Origin: Rhizobium sp. BK316
GTDB taxonomy: Bacteria > Pseudomonadota > Alphaproteobacteria > Rhizobiales > Rhizobiaceae
Direction of reading: 5' to 3'
DNA: 64,000 nt
NCBI RefSeq assembly: GCF_014193695.1
Contig: NZ_JACHZR010000003.1
Span: 620,001-684,000, forward strand
Under the pieces are notes generated by a model. That model had not been told where the DNA came from. It did no database searches and worked only from the letters and a program-made list of their open reading frames with translations. Shown piece after piece: positions 28,060 through 37,079 of this stretch (positions are counted from its first letter, which is position 1; the number at the start of each line of letters is the position of its first letter). A program made the translations under genes and the position numbers.

Positions 28060-28101
28060 CGCTGGCCGGGTCTATCTCTTCAGAAAACAGGAGATTGGAT
28101 C

Positions 28102-29154
28102 ATGGAATACAGAAATCTCGGCGCATCGGGGCTCAGGGTGCCGGTGCTGAGCTTTGGGGCCGGCACTTTTGGTGGCAGCGGGCCGCTCTTCGGCGCCTGG
28201 GGTACGACCAATGCCGAGGAAGCGCGCCGGATGGTGGATATTTGCCTGGAGGCAGGCGTGAGGCTGTTCGATACGGCGGACGTTTATTCGGCTGGCGCGT
28301 CAGAGGAGGTGCTGGGGCAGGCGATTTCCGGCCGGCGCGATGCGGTGCTGATCTCGACCAAGACGGCTCTGCCGATGGGCGAGGGGCCTGATGACTGGGG
28401 CACCTCGCGGGCACGGCTGATCCGCGCGACCGAGGATGCGCTGCAGCGGCTCGGCACCGACTATATCGACCTCTTGCAGCTTCACGCCTTCGATGCCTCG
28501 ACGCCGGTGGAGGAAGTGCTTTCGGCGTTCGACGCGCTCGTTGCGTCAGGCAAGGTTCGTTATGTCGGCGTTTCCAATTTCTCCGGCTGGCAACTGATGA
28601 AAGCGCTCGGTATTTCCGAGCGTTACGGCTACCCGCGTTATGTCGCGCACCAGGTCTATTATTCGCTCGCCGGGCGGGATTACGAATGGGAGCTGATGCC
28701 GCTTGCCGCCGACCAGCAGGTAGGGGCGCTGGTCTGGAGCCCGCTTGCCTGGGGCCGGCTGACAGGCAAGATCCGCCGTGGCGTGGCCCTGCCGGAGGGG
28801 AGCCGCCTGCACCAGACGGCTGAATATGGCCCGCCCGTAGATGACGAGAAGCTCTTCGATATTGTCGATGTGCTGGACGAGATTGCCGAGGAGACCGGCA
28901 AGACCGTCCCGCAGATCGCCATCAACTGGCTGATCGGCCGGCCGACGGTCTCAAGCGTCATCATCGGCGCGCGCAACGAGGATCAGCTCAGGCAAAATCT
29001 CGGATCCGTCGGCTGGAGTCTGACGGCGGAGCAGATCAGACGGCTGGATACGGTCAGTGCCGTGACGCCGCCTTATCCCTATTTTCCTTACTATCGGCAG
29101 GAGGGTTTTGCCCGGCTCAACCCGCCTGCTGTCCCTGCAACAAAGATGGGATGA
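28102..29154 (+). CDS. Aldo/keto reductase
   Basis: A 350-residue NADPH-dependent TIM-barrel oxidoreductase. Catalytic tetrad positions are visible: Asp and Tyr in LFDTADVYSAG, Lys in ISTKTALP and His in LLQLHAFD. NADP-binding residues lie in the C-terminal SSVIIGARNEDQLRQNL. It resembles the YhdN / general-stress and auxin-induced-protein-like AKR branch. The ATG follows AGGAGATTGG. The substrate is probably a small aldehyde or ketone, but this cannot be read from sequence. It is paired with a divergent LysR regulator. Confidence 0.93.
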   Translation: MEYRNLGASGLRVPVLSFGAGTFGGSGPLFGAWGTTNAEEARRMVDICLEAGVRLFDTADVYSAGASEEVLGQAISGRRDAVLISTKTALPMGEGPDDWGTSRARLIRATEDALQRLGTDYIDLLQLHAFDASTPVEEVLSAFDALVASGKVRYVGVSNFSGWQLMKALGISERYGYPRYVAHQVYYSLAGRDYEWELMPLAADQQVGALVWSPLAWGRLTGKIRRGVALPEGSRLHQTAEYGPPVDDEKLFDIVDVLDEIAEETGKTVPQIAINWLIGRPTVSSVIIGARNEDQLRQNLGSVGWSLTAEQIRRLDTVSAVTPPYPYFPYYRQEGFARLNPPAVPATKMG

Positions 29155-29254
29155 AATCTTCCCTAATCTTGGCTGGACAGCCGCTTTGACTTGCCTCATA
29201 CCCGGCCTGCTACAGATGCTGTAGCAGGCTGTGGAATGTAGGGAGATCAAGGGC

Positions 29255-30667
29255 ATGGCGCTGCGCGACGCAAAGGCCGGGGTGCGAAACGAGGTGGGCA
29301 TCGAAGCCGTCACCGGTATCCTGAAACAGCGCTTCGGAGAGCGCTTCCAGACCGGCCAGGCTTTTCGCGCCCAGCATGCACATACGACCACCTATATTCC
29401 CGCTCAGTTGCCCGACGGGGTGCTCTTTGCCGAGACGGCTGACGATGTGAAGGCCGCTGTGCGGGTCTGTGCCGATCACAAAGTGCCGGTCATCGGCTTC
29501 GGTACCGGCTCTTCGCTTGAGGGCCAAGTCAACGCGCCGAATGGAGGCATTTCCATCGATTTCAGCCGGATGAACCGGGTGCTCGAGGTCAATCCTGACG
29601 ATCTCGACTGCACGGTCGAGCCCGGCATCACCCGCGAGGCATTGAACATCCATCTGCGCGATACCGGCCTGTTCTTCCCGATCGATCCCGGCGCCAATGC
29701 CTCGATCGGCGGTATGACCTCGACGCGGGCTTCCGGCACCAATGCCGTGCGTTACGGCACGATGAAGGACAATGTGCTTGCGGTGACTGCCGTCACCGCA
29801 TCAGGCGAGGAAATCCGCACGGCGCGCCGCGCCCGCAAATCTTCGGCCGGCTACGATCTGACACGGCTTTTCGTGGGCGCTGAGGGAACGCTCGGCATCC
29901 TGACCTCGGTGACGCTGCGCCTGCACGGCATTCCGCAGAAGATCGCCGGAGGTGTGTGTGCTTTCCCGAGCGTGAAGGCGGCCTGCGATGCCGTCATCAT
30001 GACGATCCAGATGGGCATTCCGGTGGCACGCATCGAGCTCGTCGATGCGCTGCAGATGCGCGCCAGCATTGCCTATGCCGGCCTTCCCTATAAGGAGAGC
30101 CCGGCGCTTTTCCTCGAATTCCATGGCACGGATGAAACGGTGGCGCTGCAATCGGCCGCCTTCGCCGAGATCGCGGCCGAATGCGGCGGCGGCGAATTCA
30201 AGTGGACGGCAAGCCCGGAGGAGCGCACCAAGCTCTGGAAGGCGCGCCATGATGCCTATTGGTCGGTGCGCGCGCTCGCACCCGGCCTTGCCGTACTTTC
30301 GACCGATGTTTGTGTTCCGATATCGCGGCTTGCGGATTGTGTTGCCGAAACGCAGGCGGATATCGAAGCAAATGGTTTGCTGGCGCCGATCGTCGGTCAT
30401 GCGGGCGACGGGAACTTCCATGTGCAGCTATTGTTCGACGACAAGAGTGCCGCGGGAATCGCCACGGCTGAGGATTTTGTCGCCCGGCTGAACGCGCGGG
30501 CGCTGGCAATGGACGGGACATGCACCGGCGAACATGGGATAGGACAGGGGAAGATGGCATTTCTGGAGCAGGAGCTCGGCGGTACGGTGGATCTGATGCG
30601 CCAGATCAAACGCTCGCTCGATCCCGACAATATCTTCAATCCCGGCAAGATTTTTCATCTGGGCTGA
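29255..30667 (+). CDS. FAD-binding oxidase (D-lactate dehydrogenase / GlcD type)
   Basis: A 470-residue flavoprotein of the vanillyl-alcohol-oxidase fold. The N-terminal PCMH-type FAD domain has PVIGFGTGSSLEGQVNAP, VEPGITREALN, GANASIGGMTSTRASGTNAVRYGTM and GYDLTRLFVGAEGTLGI. The C-terminal oxidase domain ends with the signature GTCTGEHGIGQGKM. The family oxidises D-lactate, glycolate or D-2-hydroxy acids and passes electrons to cytochrome c or quinone. The ATG at 29255 has GGGAG upstream; a start at 29231 is less likely. No GlcE/GlcF partner is present, favouring a single-subunit D-lactate or 2-hydroxyacid dehydrogenase. Confidence 0.92.
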   Translation: MALRDAKAGVRNEVGIEAVTGILKQRFGERFQTGQAFRAQHAHTTTYIPAQLPDGVLFAETADDVKAAVRVCADHKVPVIGFGTGSSLEGQVNAPNGGISIDFSRMNRVLEVNPDDLDCTVEPGITREALNIHLRDTGLFFPIDPGANASIGGMTSTRASGTNAVRYGTMKDNVLAVTAVTASGEEIRTARRARKSSAGYDLTRLFVGAEGTLGILTSVTLRLHGIPQKIAGGVCAFPSVKAACDAVIMTIQMGIPVARIELVDALQMRASIAYAGLPYKESPALFLEFHGTDETVALQSAAFAEIAAECGGGEFKWTASPEERTKLWKARHDAYWSVRALAPGLAVLSTDVCVPISRLADCVAETQADIEANGLLAPIVGHAGDGNFHVQLLFDDKSAAGIATAEDFVARLNARALAMDGTCTGEHGIGQGKMAFLEQELGGTVDLMRQIKRSLDPDNIFNPGKIFHLG

Positions 30668-30756
30668 AAATGGAACAATCTCATGATCTTGGCCCTTGCC
30701 CCCTGCATGAATAGCGCTAGTGTCGGCAACAGAATCCCGAATGGAGAATCCCTGAC

Positions 30757-33700
30757 TTGGTAGGCCGGTTCCTCGTCTTTCTAGGAGGAGTGATCGTCGT
30801 AGTGCTCTTCGTGGCGCTGCTGGCACCGCTGTTCATCGACTGGACGGATTTCCGGATGAATTTCGAGGATCAGGCAAGCCGCATCATCGGCAAGAAGGTG
30901 ACGGTGCACGGCACGGTCGACGCACGGCTTCTGCCGTTTCCGTCCGTGACGCTGCATGACGTGCGCGTCGGCCAGGAGGAGGACGGCAAGCCGGTCGTGC
31001 AGGTCGAGCAATTCTCCATGGATGCCGAGCTTGCGCCTTTCCTTTCCGGCGAGGCGCTGATCTTCGACATGCGCGTCGTCAACCCCAAGGTGCGGCTGCG
31101 GCTTCTGAAGGACGGCTCGCTGGACTGGATGCGCGGCAGCCAGCCGGAAATTCCGGCCAAGACCGTCGTTCTGGAAAATGTGCATGTCAGCGGCGGCGAG
31201 ATCGAATTCGTCGACGACCAGTCCGGCCGTTCGCGGCATGTGACGGGGCTCAATGCCGAGATGTCGGCGAAGTCGCTCGCCGGTCCATGGCGCATCGAGG
31301 GCGACGGCGCGCTCGACGGCGAGCATGGCAGCTTTTCGATCTCCAGCAATCAGCCGGACGAAAACGGCGTGCTGCGCGCACGCACCCGGCTCGCGCCTGA
31401 CAAACATCCGGTTACCATCGATCTCGACGGCGAGCTGAAGCTGGTCGACAGCCGGCCGAACTATCAGGGCACGCTGTCTGCGGCGATTGAAAACCGCGAG
31501 GGCAAGACTGAAAAGGGAGAGGCACCGCCGCCGCGCCTCAAGGGCCGTTTCGAGCTCACCAACGACCGCATCCGCATTCCCGAATATCGCATGGAAGTCG
31601 GCTCGACCGACGACCCCTATGTGATCACGGGCGAAGCGACGCTGGACACCGGTACGGCGCCGGAATTCCTGCTGACCGCCGATGGCCAGCAGATCGACGT
31701 CAACCGTATCGGCAACCAGGGGGCGGCTGGCAAGACCAATCGCGATCCGGCGGTTTCGGCGCGCCAGAGGCTGAATTCGCTGATCGAAATCATCGGCCAG
31801 GTGCCGATCCCGCAGGTGCCCGGCAAGGCGACCGTGCGCCTGCCTGCCATCGTTGCCGGCGATACGACGATCCGCGACGTGGCATTGGAACTGCGGCCCG
31901 CCGGCAATGGCTGGATGATCGACAATGCCGTCGGCACGCTGCCCGGCCGCACGCAGGTGGAAGGCAAGGGCAAGCTGACGCTCATTGGCGATCCGTCCTT
32001 CAACGGCCAGATGGTCGTCGCCTCCAACCAGCCGACCGGACTTGCCTCCTGGCTGTCCGGATCGGTCGATCCGGCGATCCGCCAGCTCAGGCAGGCCGGT
32101 TTCTCCGCCAATGTCAGCCTGACGCATGATCTGCAGCGTTTCGAGAACCTGGAGATCGCAATCGGTGCTGCGACGCTGAAGGGACGGCTGGAGCGGCAGG
32201 CGATCGAGGGCCAGACACCGTCGCTTTCCGTCGCACTGAATGGCGATGCGCTCGATCTCGATGCGCTGCGCGCCCTGACCGGCCTTTTTACCGGGCAGGA
32301 TGTCGGCGACAACGTGCTCGACCACAAGATTGCTGCACAGCTCACGGCGGACAAGTTCACGGCCTTCGGCGTGCAGGCCGATAATGTCGAAACGACCTTT
32401 ACGCTTGCCGACGGGGCGCTTTCCGTCGACCATTTGTCGATCAAGAACCTTGCGGGTGCCGAACTGACGGCGACGGGCAAGGCGGAGGGATCGCTGCTTG
32501 ACTACAAGGGCACCGGCGAGATCACCTTCAAGGCCGCCGATCCCGGCCCCTTCTTCGCCATGCTGCGCGAGCACCTGCCGCATCACCCTGTGATGGATCG
32601 GCTGGTGCGCAATGCCGGCTGGTATGGCAACACGGCGCTGCGTGGCGCGGTGACGCTGGGCGGCGATGACGACAATGCGCTGGCGGTGACGCTGGCTGGC
32701 GTTTCGAACGGCAGCCGCGTCAATCTCGATTACCGCATGTCCGACCTTCTGGCGCTGACCGGCAACGGTACGACGACGCTGGAGGCGACGCTCGACAACG
32801 CCGTCCCGTCGATCCTCTTCGGCCAGGCGGGTCTCGATCCGCTGCCGGTCGATGCCGGCGCCAACGGCCGCATGACGCTGAAGGTAACGGCAGCGGGCAA
32901 TGATCCGGCCGATGCCGCGCTGACCTTCGCCACAGACCGGACCTCGTTCACGGCGAACGGCAAGGTCGATGTGCGGCCCGACAGCTTCATGAACGGCAAT
33001 GTCGCCGTCTCGCTCGAAAGTGCGGATCTCGACCCGTATCTCGTCATGATCGGTATTGCGCTGCCCGATCTCGGCACCGGACTGCCCTTCAAGCTTCAGA
33101 CCAATGCGACCATCGATGCCGACAAGGTGGTGCTGGCCGATCTCAACGGGCACGCGGCTGACAATGAGTTCGCCGGCGCTCTGACCTTCGACCGCAAGGC
33201 GGCAAAGACGGCGGCGAGCGGCACGCTTGCGCTTTCCAAGGCCGATCTCGGCTGGCTTGGCGAGGCTGTATTCGGCCAGATCAACGATCCATCCAACGGC
33301 CAGCTAACGACGGCAGCACTCGGCCAGCCGCTTTTCCGCGATCTCGACGTCAATCTGAAGCTCACCGCCAAGCAGTTCTGGCCGGGGCTTTTCAGTACGG
33401 CTGTCAATGATTTCACCTCCGATGTCGCCTACAAGGGCGACGAACTGCAGCTCAACAACATGGCCGGCAATTGGGACGGCGGCGCGCTTTCGGGCAATAT
33501 GCTCTTTACCAATGCCAACGGCACGGGTTTCCTGCAGACGCGGCTGGCGCTTGCCGATTCCGATCTCGCCGGTGTCGTCTGGTCGCGCGACGGTGCGCCT
33601 GTCGCCAACGGCAAGTTCGGCATGTCGCTGTCGCTCGAAGCTTCGGGCAAGACGGTTGCGGAAATTGCGAGCTCGCTGAACGGCTCGGGCGAAATCCGGC

Positions 33701-34461
33701 TCGGCGAGACGAGCGTTCGCGGGCTGAACCTCGCGATCCTGGCGCCGCTCTTGGCCGCCACCGATCCGATGCAGGATCAGATCAATGCCGGCAAGATACA
33801 TCCGATCGTCGAGACGCTGCTGAATAATGGCGAGGCGAAGCTGCCGCCGCTCGGCATTCCCTTCAACGTTACGGACGGCACGCTGCGGGTCCAGAATGTC
33901 AGCGTCGCCAACGATCTCGCGCGTCTGACAGCCGATGCGCAGATCGAGCTGCCGCAGGAGCGTATCAGCGCGACGCTTGGTATCAACCTCAATCCGGGCG
34001 CGGAGGCACTGTCGGGCGGGGAGCCGGGCATCCGGCTGAACTTCTCCGGCCTGCTCGCTTCACCCGGCAAGACGATGGATGTGACCGATATCACCAGCTT
34101 TCTCTCGCTGCGCGCCTTCGAACGCGAGCGGCGGCGTGTCGAGCGGCTGCAGGCCAATGTCCTGGAAAAGCAGCGACTGCGGCGCGAAGTGGCGCTCTAT
34201 CGCTTCAATGATGCCCAGCGCGTTGCGGCTGCTGAAATCGAGCGGCAGCGAAAGGCCGAGGAAGAGCGGCTGCGGGCGCTCGCACAGCAGGCTGCCGAGC
34301 GCAAGGCCGAAGCCGAGGCCAAGGCTGCCGCCGAAGCGAAGGCCAAAGCGGAAGCGGAGGCACAGGCGAGGGCTGCTGCAGAGGCCGAGGCCGCACGCCG
34401 TTCTGTGCCGCAGCCCGGGCAACTCAATTTCGACCAGGTGCCGGGCATCCAGGCACAATAA
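30757..34461 (+). CDS. AsmA family protein
   Basis: A 1234-residue inner-membrane-anchored periplasmic protein. One N-terminal transmembrane helix (about 5-27, VFLGGVIVVVLFVALLAPLFIDW) leads into the AsmA domain (DFRMNFEDQASRIIGKKVTVHG), a long beta-rich repetitive region and the C-terminal AsmA_2 portion (GEIRLGETSVRGLNLAILAPLL, KMDVTDITSFLSLRAFE-like end). The last 140 residues are a charged Ala/Glu/Lys-rich helix. AsmA-like proteins are thought to bridge inner and outer membranes for phospholipid transport. It starts with TTG at 30757 behind GGAG. Single gene. Confidence 0.9.
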   Translation: MVGRFLVFLGGVIVVVLFVALLAPLFIDWTDFRMNFEDQASRIIGKKVTVHGTVDARLLPFPSVTLHDVRVGQEEDGKPVVQVEQFSMDAELAPFLSGEALIFDMRVVNPKVRLRLLKDGSLDWMRGSQPEIPAKTVVLENVHVSGGEIEFVDDQSGRSRHVTGLNAEMSAKSLAGPWRIEGDGALDGEHGSFSISSNQPDENGVLRARTRLAPDKHPVTIDLDGELKLVDSRPNYQGTLSAAIENREGKTEKGEAPPPRLKGRFELTNDRIRIPEYRMEVGSTDDPYVITGEATLDTGTAPEFLLTADGQQIDVNRIGNQGAAGKTNRDPAVSARQRLNSLIEIIGQVPIPQVPGKATVRLPAIVAGDTTIRDVALELRPAGNGWMIDNAVGTLPGRTQVEGKGKLTLIGDPSFNGQMVVASNQPTGLASWLSGSVDPAIRQLRQAGFSANVSLTHDLQRFENLEIAIGAATLKGRLERQAIEGQTPSLSVALNGDALDLDALRALTGLFTGQDVGDNVLDHKIAAQLTADKFTAFGVQADNVETTFTLADGALSVDHLSIKNLAGAELTATGKAEGSLLDYKGTGEITFKAADPGPFFAMLREHLPHHPVMDRLVRNAGWYGNTALRGAVTLGGDDDNALAVTLAGVSNGSRVNLDYRMSDLLALTGNGTTTLEATLDNAVPSILFGQAGLDPLPVDAGANGRMTLKVTAAGNDPADAALTFATDRTSFTANGKVDVRPDSFMNGNVAVSLESADLDPYLVMIGIALPDLGTGLPFKLQTNATIDADKVVLADLNGHAADNEFAGALTFDRKAAKTAASGTLALSKADLGWLGEAVFGQINDPSNGQLTTAALGQPLFRDLDVNLKLTAKQFWPGLFSTAVNDFTSDVAYKGDELQLNNMAGNWDGGALSGNMLFTNANGTGFLQTRLALADSDLAGVVWSRDGAPVANGKFGMSLSLEASGKTVAEIASSLNGSGEIRLGETSVRGLNLAILAPLLAATDPMQDQINAGKIHPIVETLLNNGEAKLPPLGIPFNVTDGTLRVQNVSVANDLARLTADAQIELPQERISATLGINLNPGAEALSGGEPGIRLNFSGLLASPGKTMDVTDITSFLSLRAFERERRRVERLQANVLEKQRLRREVALYRFNDAQRVAAAEIERQRKAEEERLRALAQQAAERKAEAEAKAAAEAKAKAEAEAQARAAAEAEAARRSVPQPGQLNFDQVPGIQAQ

Positions 34462-34497
34462 TTCCGGCCAGCAAAAAGGTCGGCCTAACAGGGCTGT

Positions 34498-34716
34498 TCA
34501 AGCTCCTGCGGCGCCGTTTTTCAACCAGCACAGGACATGAAGGCGCAGTGCCGAGGAGAGATTGCTCTCAGCCGGCCTGTTATCGTCTATTTCCGATATC
34601 AACGCTGCAAGCGGCATGGAACGACTTGCTGCGATTGTCTTCAGCTCCATCCAGAATTCATCTTCCAACGAGAAGCTTGTGCGATGCCCATGCAGTGTCG
34701 CCGAATGTTTACGGAT
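34498..34716 (-). CDS. Ribbon-helix-helix domain protein
   Basis: A 72-residue protein with the RHH_4-type pattern MIRKHSATLHGHRTSFSLEDEFWMELKTIAASRSMPLAALISEID, a small dimeric DNA-binding fold. The ATG at 34716 (GGTGA upstream) was preferred to one five codons earlier. No toxin gene is adjacent, so a toxin-antitoxin role is not supported. It lies downstream of the DUF4169 and sspB genes on the same strand, a neighbourhood seen in other rhizobia (general knowledge). Confidence 0.8.
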   Translation of the reverse strand: MRKHSATLHGHRTSFSLEDEFWMELKTIAASRSMPLAALISEIDDNRPAESNLSSALRLHVLCWLKNGAAGA

Positions 34717-34801
34717 CATCGGGCTCACCATGTCTTATTGAGAAAGCGATTCACTTGGGAACCGCAACTGCTTGATCACGCATGCTTTTATGTCGGCACG
34801 A

Positions 34802-34990
34802 TCAAGTCTTGTCTTTTTCGAGCCTGCCCTGATCGAGCGCCTTTTCGGCTTTCTCGTTGAGGGCCTTGGTCAATTGCTTCTCGGCCTTGGTGCGCCCATG
34901 GGACACACGGTTCTGCTCAGCCCGTATTTCCTTTTCGGAACGGGCCTGCTTCTTGCGGAACTGGCGCAGATTGACGATTTCGGCGCTCAT
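34802..34990 (-). CDS. DUF4169 family small protein
   Basis: A 62-residue, highly charged protein matching DUF4169: MSAEIVNLRQFRKKQARSEKEIRAEQNRVSHGRTKAEK. It has no membrane or signal segment and the function is unknown. The ATG at 34990 has GGAGAG upstream; a longer frame beginning in the terminator region was rejected. It begins only about 15 bases after the hairpin-plus-U-tract that follows sspB, so its expression may need read-through. Confidence 0.82.
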   Translation of the reverse strand: MSAEIVNLRQFRKKQARSEKEIRAEQNRVSHGRTKAEKQLTKALNEKAEKALDQGRLEKDKT

Positions 34991-35004
34991 TCGGTTCTCT
35001 CCAT

Positions 35005-35033
35005 GAAAAAAGGGAGGCTTTCGGCCTCCCTTT
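35005..35033 (-). terminator. Rho-independent terminator between sspB and DUF4169
   Basis: On the minus strand a 10-bp perfect stem (35024-35033 with 35009-35018, 5-nt loop) is followed by a U-run. It starts 4 bp after the sspB stop codon and abuts the ribosome-binding site of the DUF4169 gene. Confidence 0.88.
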
Positions 35034-35037
35034 GACA

Positions 35038-35547
35038 TCACTGCTTCTTGCGGAAAGAGTCGAGTGAAACGACGGAGCCTGGTTTTTTTTCTTCGCCGTC
35101 GGCGGGCTTTGCGGCCGCATCCTCAGTCTTGGCCGCGTCAACGGGATAGGCGGTAATTTCGGCTGCCGGCAACTCCTCGCCGTCACTCAGTGGCACGTCG
35201 AATTCCAGCTCGAAATTGACCGAGGGATCGTAGAAGCCTCTGATGGCGTTGAAGGGGATGACGAGCTTTTCCGGCACGTCGGAAAACGACAGGCCAATTT
35301 CGAAATGGGATTCGGTGATTTTCAGTTCCCAGAACTGGTGCTGGATGACGATCGTCATCTGCTCGGGATATTTGGACTTCAGATGCTGCGAGATGCGCAC
35401 GCCGGGGGCGCCGGTCAGAAACGTGATGAAGAAATGATGGTCGCCGGGCAGCCGGCCCGTCGTTGCGACTTCAGTCAAGACTTTGCGGATGACGCCGCGC
35501 AACGCGTCCTGTGCCAGAATGTCGTAGCGGATGTGATCCTGCCCCAT
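35038..35547 (-). CDS. sspB: ClpXP adaptor SspB (alpha type)
   Basis: A 169-residue stringent-starvation-protein-B homologue of the alphaproteobacterial SspB-alpha type. Core: YDILAQDALRGVIRKVLTEVATTGRLPGDHHFFITFLTGAPGVRISQHLKSKYPEQMTIVIQHQFWEL. It binds ssrA-tagged proteins and delivers them to ClpXP. The C-terminal tail (about 125-169) is Pro/Ala/Glu/Lys-rich and ends SLDSFRKKQ, the part expected to dock on the ClpX N-domain. It lies about 140 bp downstream of the tmRNA gene on the same strand, so tag and adaptor are neighbours. Confidence 0.92.
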   Translation of the reverse strand: MGQDHIRYDILAQDALRGVIRKVLTEVATTGRLPGDHHFFITFLTGAPGVRISQHLKSKYPEQMTIVIQHQFWELKITESHFEIGLSFSDVPEKLVIPFNAIRGFYDPSVNFELEFDVPLSDGEELPAAEITAYPVDAAKTEDAAAKPADGEEKKPGSVVSLDSFRKKQ

Positions 35548-35665
35548 GCTTTTCCTGTCTTTCGTCGGTTTCGAAGTCTTTTCACGAACTTGTATGGCAC
35601 GAACAGGCGCTTTGGGAAAGGCGCAAGCCGATTCATACTTTCATCAAGCATACATGATTTCGTCG

Positions 35666-35707
35666 AAAAAGGGGAGAAGGTGAAGGCTTCTGTTGCCAGG
35701 TGCCTTC
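35666..35707 (-). terminator. Probable 3' end of the tmRNA transcript
   Basis: On the minus strand GAAGGC (35702-35707) can pair with GCCTTC (35682-35687) around a 14-nt loop, and UUUUU (complement of 35666-35670) follows about 11 bases later. A modest hairpin at the expected end of the tmRNA precursor. Confidence 0.4.
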
Positions 35708-36020
35708 GGACCCCGCCTTACGGGGCTAACCGTAAGGGCTTAGAGCGGAATTCCCGCACCGCCGTTAGGCAGCGAGAGCGTATTCCTTAGCGTTGTTGTC
35801 GTTTGCAACTACACTTGTGACCCGATAACGGCGGTATCATGCCGAGCGAAAAGTCGATCTTTACACCCTTGTCGATCCTATTTCGCCCCCATCAAAAGCA
35901 GGCCATTCTCCAAAAGGATATCCGCCTGCTTTTGGTGGAGGCGCCGGGTACCGCCCCCGGGTCCAATAGGTTTATTCCACCGCCCGTTTATCGCCATAGC
36001 CGGCCCGAAAGCCAGCATGG
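35690..36020 (-). ncRNA. ssrA: Transfer-messenger RNA, circularly permuted two-piece form
   Basis: tmRNA rescues stalled ribosomes and adds a degradation tag. On the minus strand the acceptor piece comes first and ends in CGCCTCC-ACCA (complement of 35933-35943), preceded by a T-stem CCGGG/CCCGG with a 7-nt loop. A 42-nt linker with a GC-rich hairpin (35891-35932) follows. The coding piece then starts GGGGGCGAAATAGGATCGAC (35890 leftward). GGGGGCG and CGCCTCC form the 7-bp acceptor stem with a G.U at pair 3, the alanine identity element. The tag frame at 35806-35765 encodes ANDNNAKEYALAA and a stop. The outer ends are approximate. Such genes are processed into two RNAs in alphaproteobacteria. 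Confidence 0.93.
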
Positions 36021-36169
36021 GTGATATAGTGTTTTTGTGATCGCAAGGGAAGGGGATACGTCACAAAAGCGTCGTGCTCTCCAGCGATTTAGCTTGGATA
36101 ATCAGCAAGACGCATTGGTTTGCGGCCGCTTTGCCCTTAAATTAGGTGCAAAAGGAATCAGTGGCGACC

Positions 36170-36964
36170 ATGAAGCAATATCTCGACCTCTTGAGCCATG
36201 TGATGGAAAACGGCACCGACCGCGGCGACCGCACGGGAACCGGCACGCGTTCGGTCTTCGGCTATCAGATGCGCTTTGATCTCGATGCCGGTTTTCCGGT
36301 GCTGACGACGAAGAAGCTGCATTTGCGCTCGATCATCTATGAGCTGCTGTGGTTCCTCAAGGGCGAGACCAATATCGGCTACCTGCATGAAAACGGCGTC
36401 AGCATCTGGGACGAATGGGCCGACGAGAACGGCGATCTCGGCCCGGTCTACGGCGCTCAGTGGCGCTCCTGGCCGGCACCGGACGGCGGGCATATCGACC
36501 AGATCGACAATCTCGTGAAGGGCCTCGTCAAAAACCCGAATTCCCGCCGCCACATCGTTTCGGCCTGGAACCCGGCAGAAGTCGATGACATGGCGCTGCC
36601 GCCCTGTCATTGCCTGTTCCAGTTCTACGTGGCCGACGGCAGGCTTTCCTGTCAGCTCTATCAGCGCTCGGCGGATATTTTCCTCGGCGTCCCCTTCAAT
36701 ATCGCTTCCTATGCGCTGCTGACGATGATGGTGGCGCAGGTGACCGGGCTGAAATATGGCGAGTTCGTCCATACGCTCGGTGATACGCATCTCTACCACA
36801 ATCATTTCGAACAGGCGAAGCTGCAGCTGGCGCGCCAGCCGAAGCCGCTGCCGCGCATGCTGATCAAGCGCGACGTGAAGGATATCTTCGATTTCGTCTA
36901 TGAGGATTTCGAACTCGTCGGTTACGATGCCGATGCCAATATCAAGGCGCCGATCGCCGTTTAA
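36170..36964 (+). CDS. thyA: Thymidylate synthase
   Basis: A 264-residue thymidylate synthase that methylates dUMP to dTMP using 5,10-methylene-tetrahydrofolate and releases dihydrofolate. The catalytic Cys is residue 146 in [13 protein letters not shown], as in the E. coli enzyme of the same length. Other signatures: [30 protein letters not shown]-like [12 protein letters not shown] and the dUMP-binding [12 protein letters not shown]. The ATG at 36170 gives the standard MKQYLDLL start; a GTG at 36161 closer to AAAGGA is also possible. It is divergent from ssrA and upstream of dihydrofolate reductase, which recycles its folate product. Confidence 0.97.
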   Translation: MKQYLDLLSHVMENGTDRGDRTGTGTRSVFGYQMRFDLDAGFPVLTTKKLHLRSIIYELLWFLKGETNIGYLHENGVSIWDEWADENGDLGPVYGAQWRSWPAPDGGHIDQIDNLVKGLVKNPNSRRHIVSAWNPAEVDDMALPPCHCLFQFYVADGRLSCQLYQRSADIFLGVPFNIASYALLTMMVAQVTGLKYGEFVHTLGDTHLYHNHFEQAKLQLARQPKPLPRMLIKRDVKDIFDFVYEDFELVGYDADANIKAPIAV

Positions 36965-37079
36965 ACCTTCTGATTTTAACTTGCAGTGCATGCGTCCGGG
37001 GACTATGGACGTTTGGTTCGTAGTCGACGGGTAGATTGTGCGGTCTAAGTTAATGAAAAAAAACGAGAAGAGGGTGCGG

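Noticed and set aside
30781-33153. 790-residue open frame on the minus strand
   Set aside because: It lies antisense to the AsmA gene, whose domains are recognisable. Long antisense frames are common in GC-rich coding DNA; this one shows no family motif.
34498-35041. Ribbon-helix-helix and DUF4169 genes as a toxin-antitoxin pair
   Set aside because: DUF4169 has no toxin pattern, the genes are not overlapping, and the neighbourhood is a stable housekeeping region.
35839-36024. 61-residue plus-strand frame
   Set aside because: It covers the acceptor piece and linker of the tmRNA gene on the other strand. The RNA structure explains the sequence.
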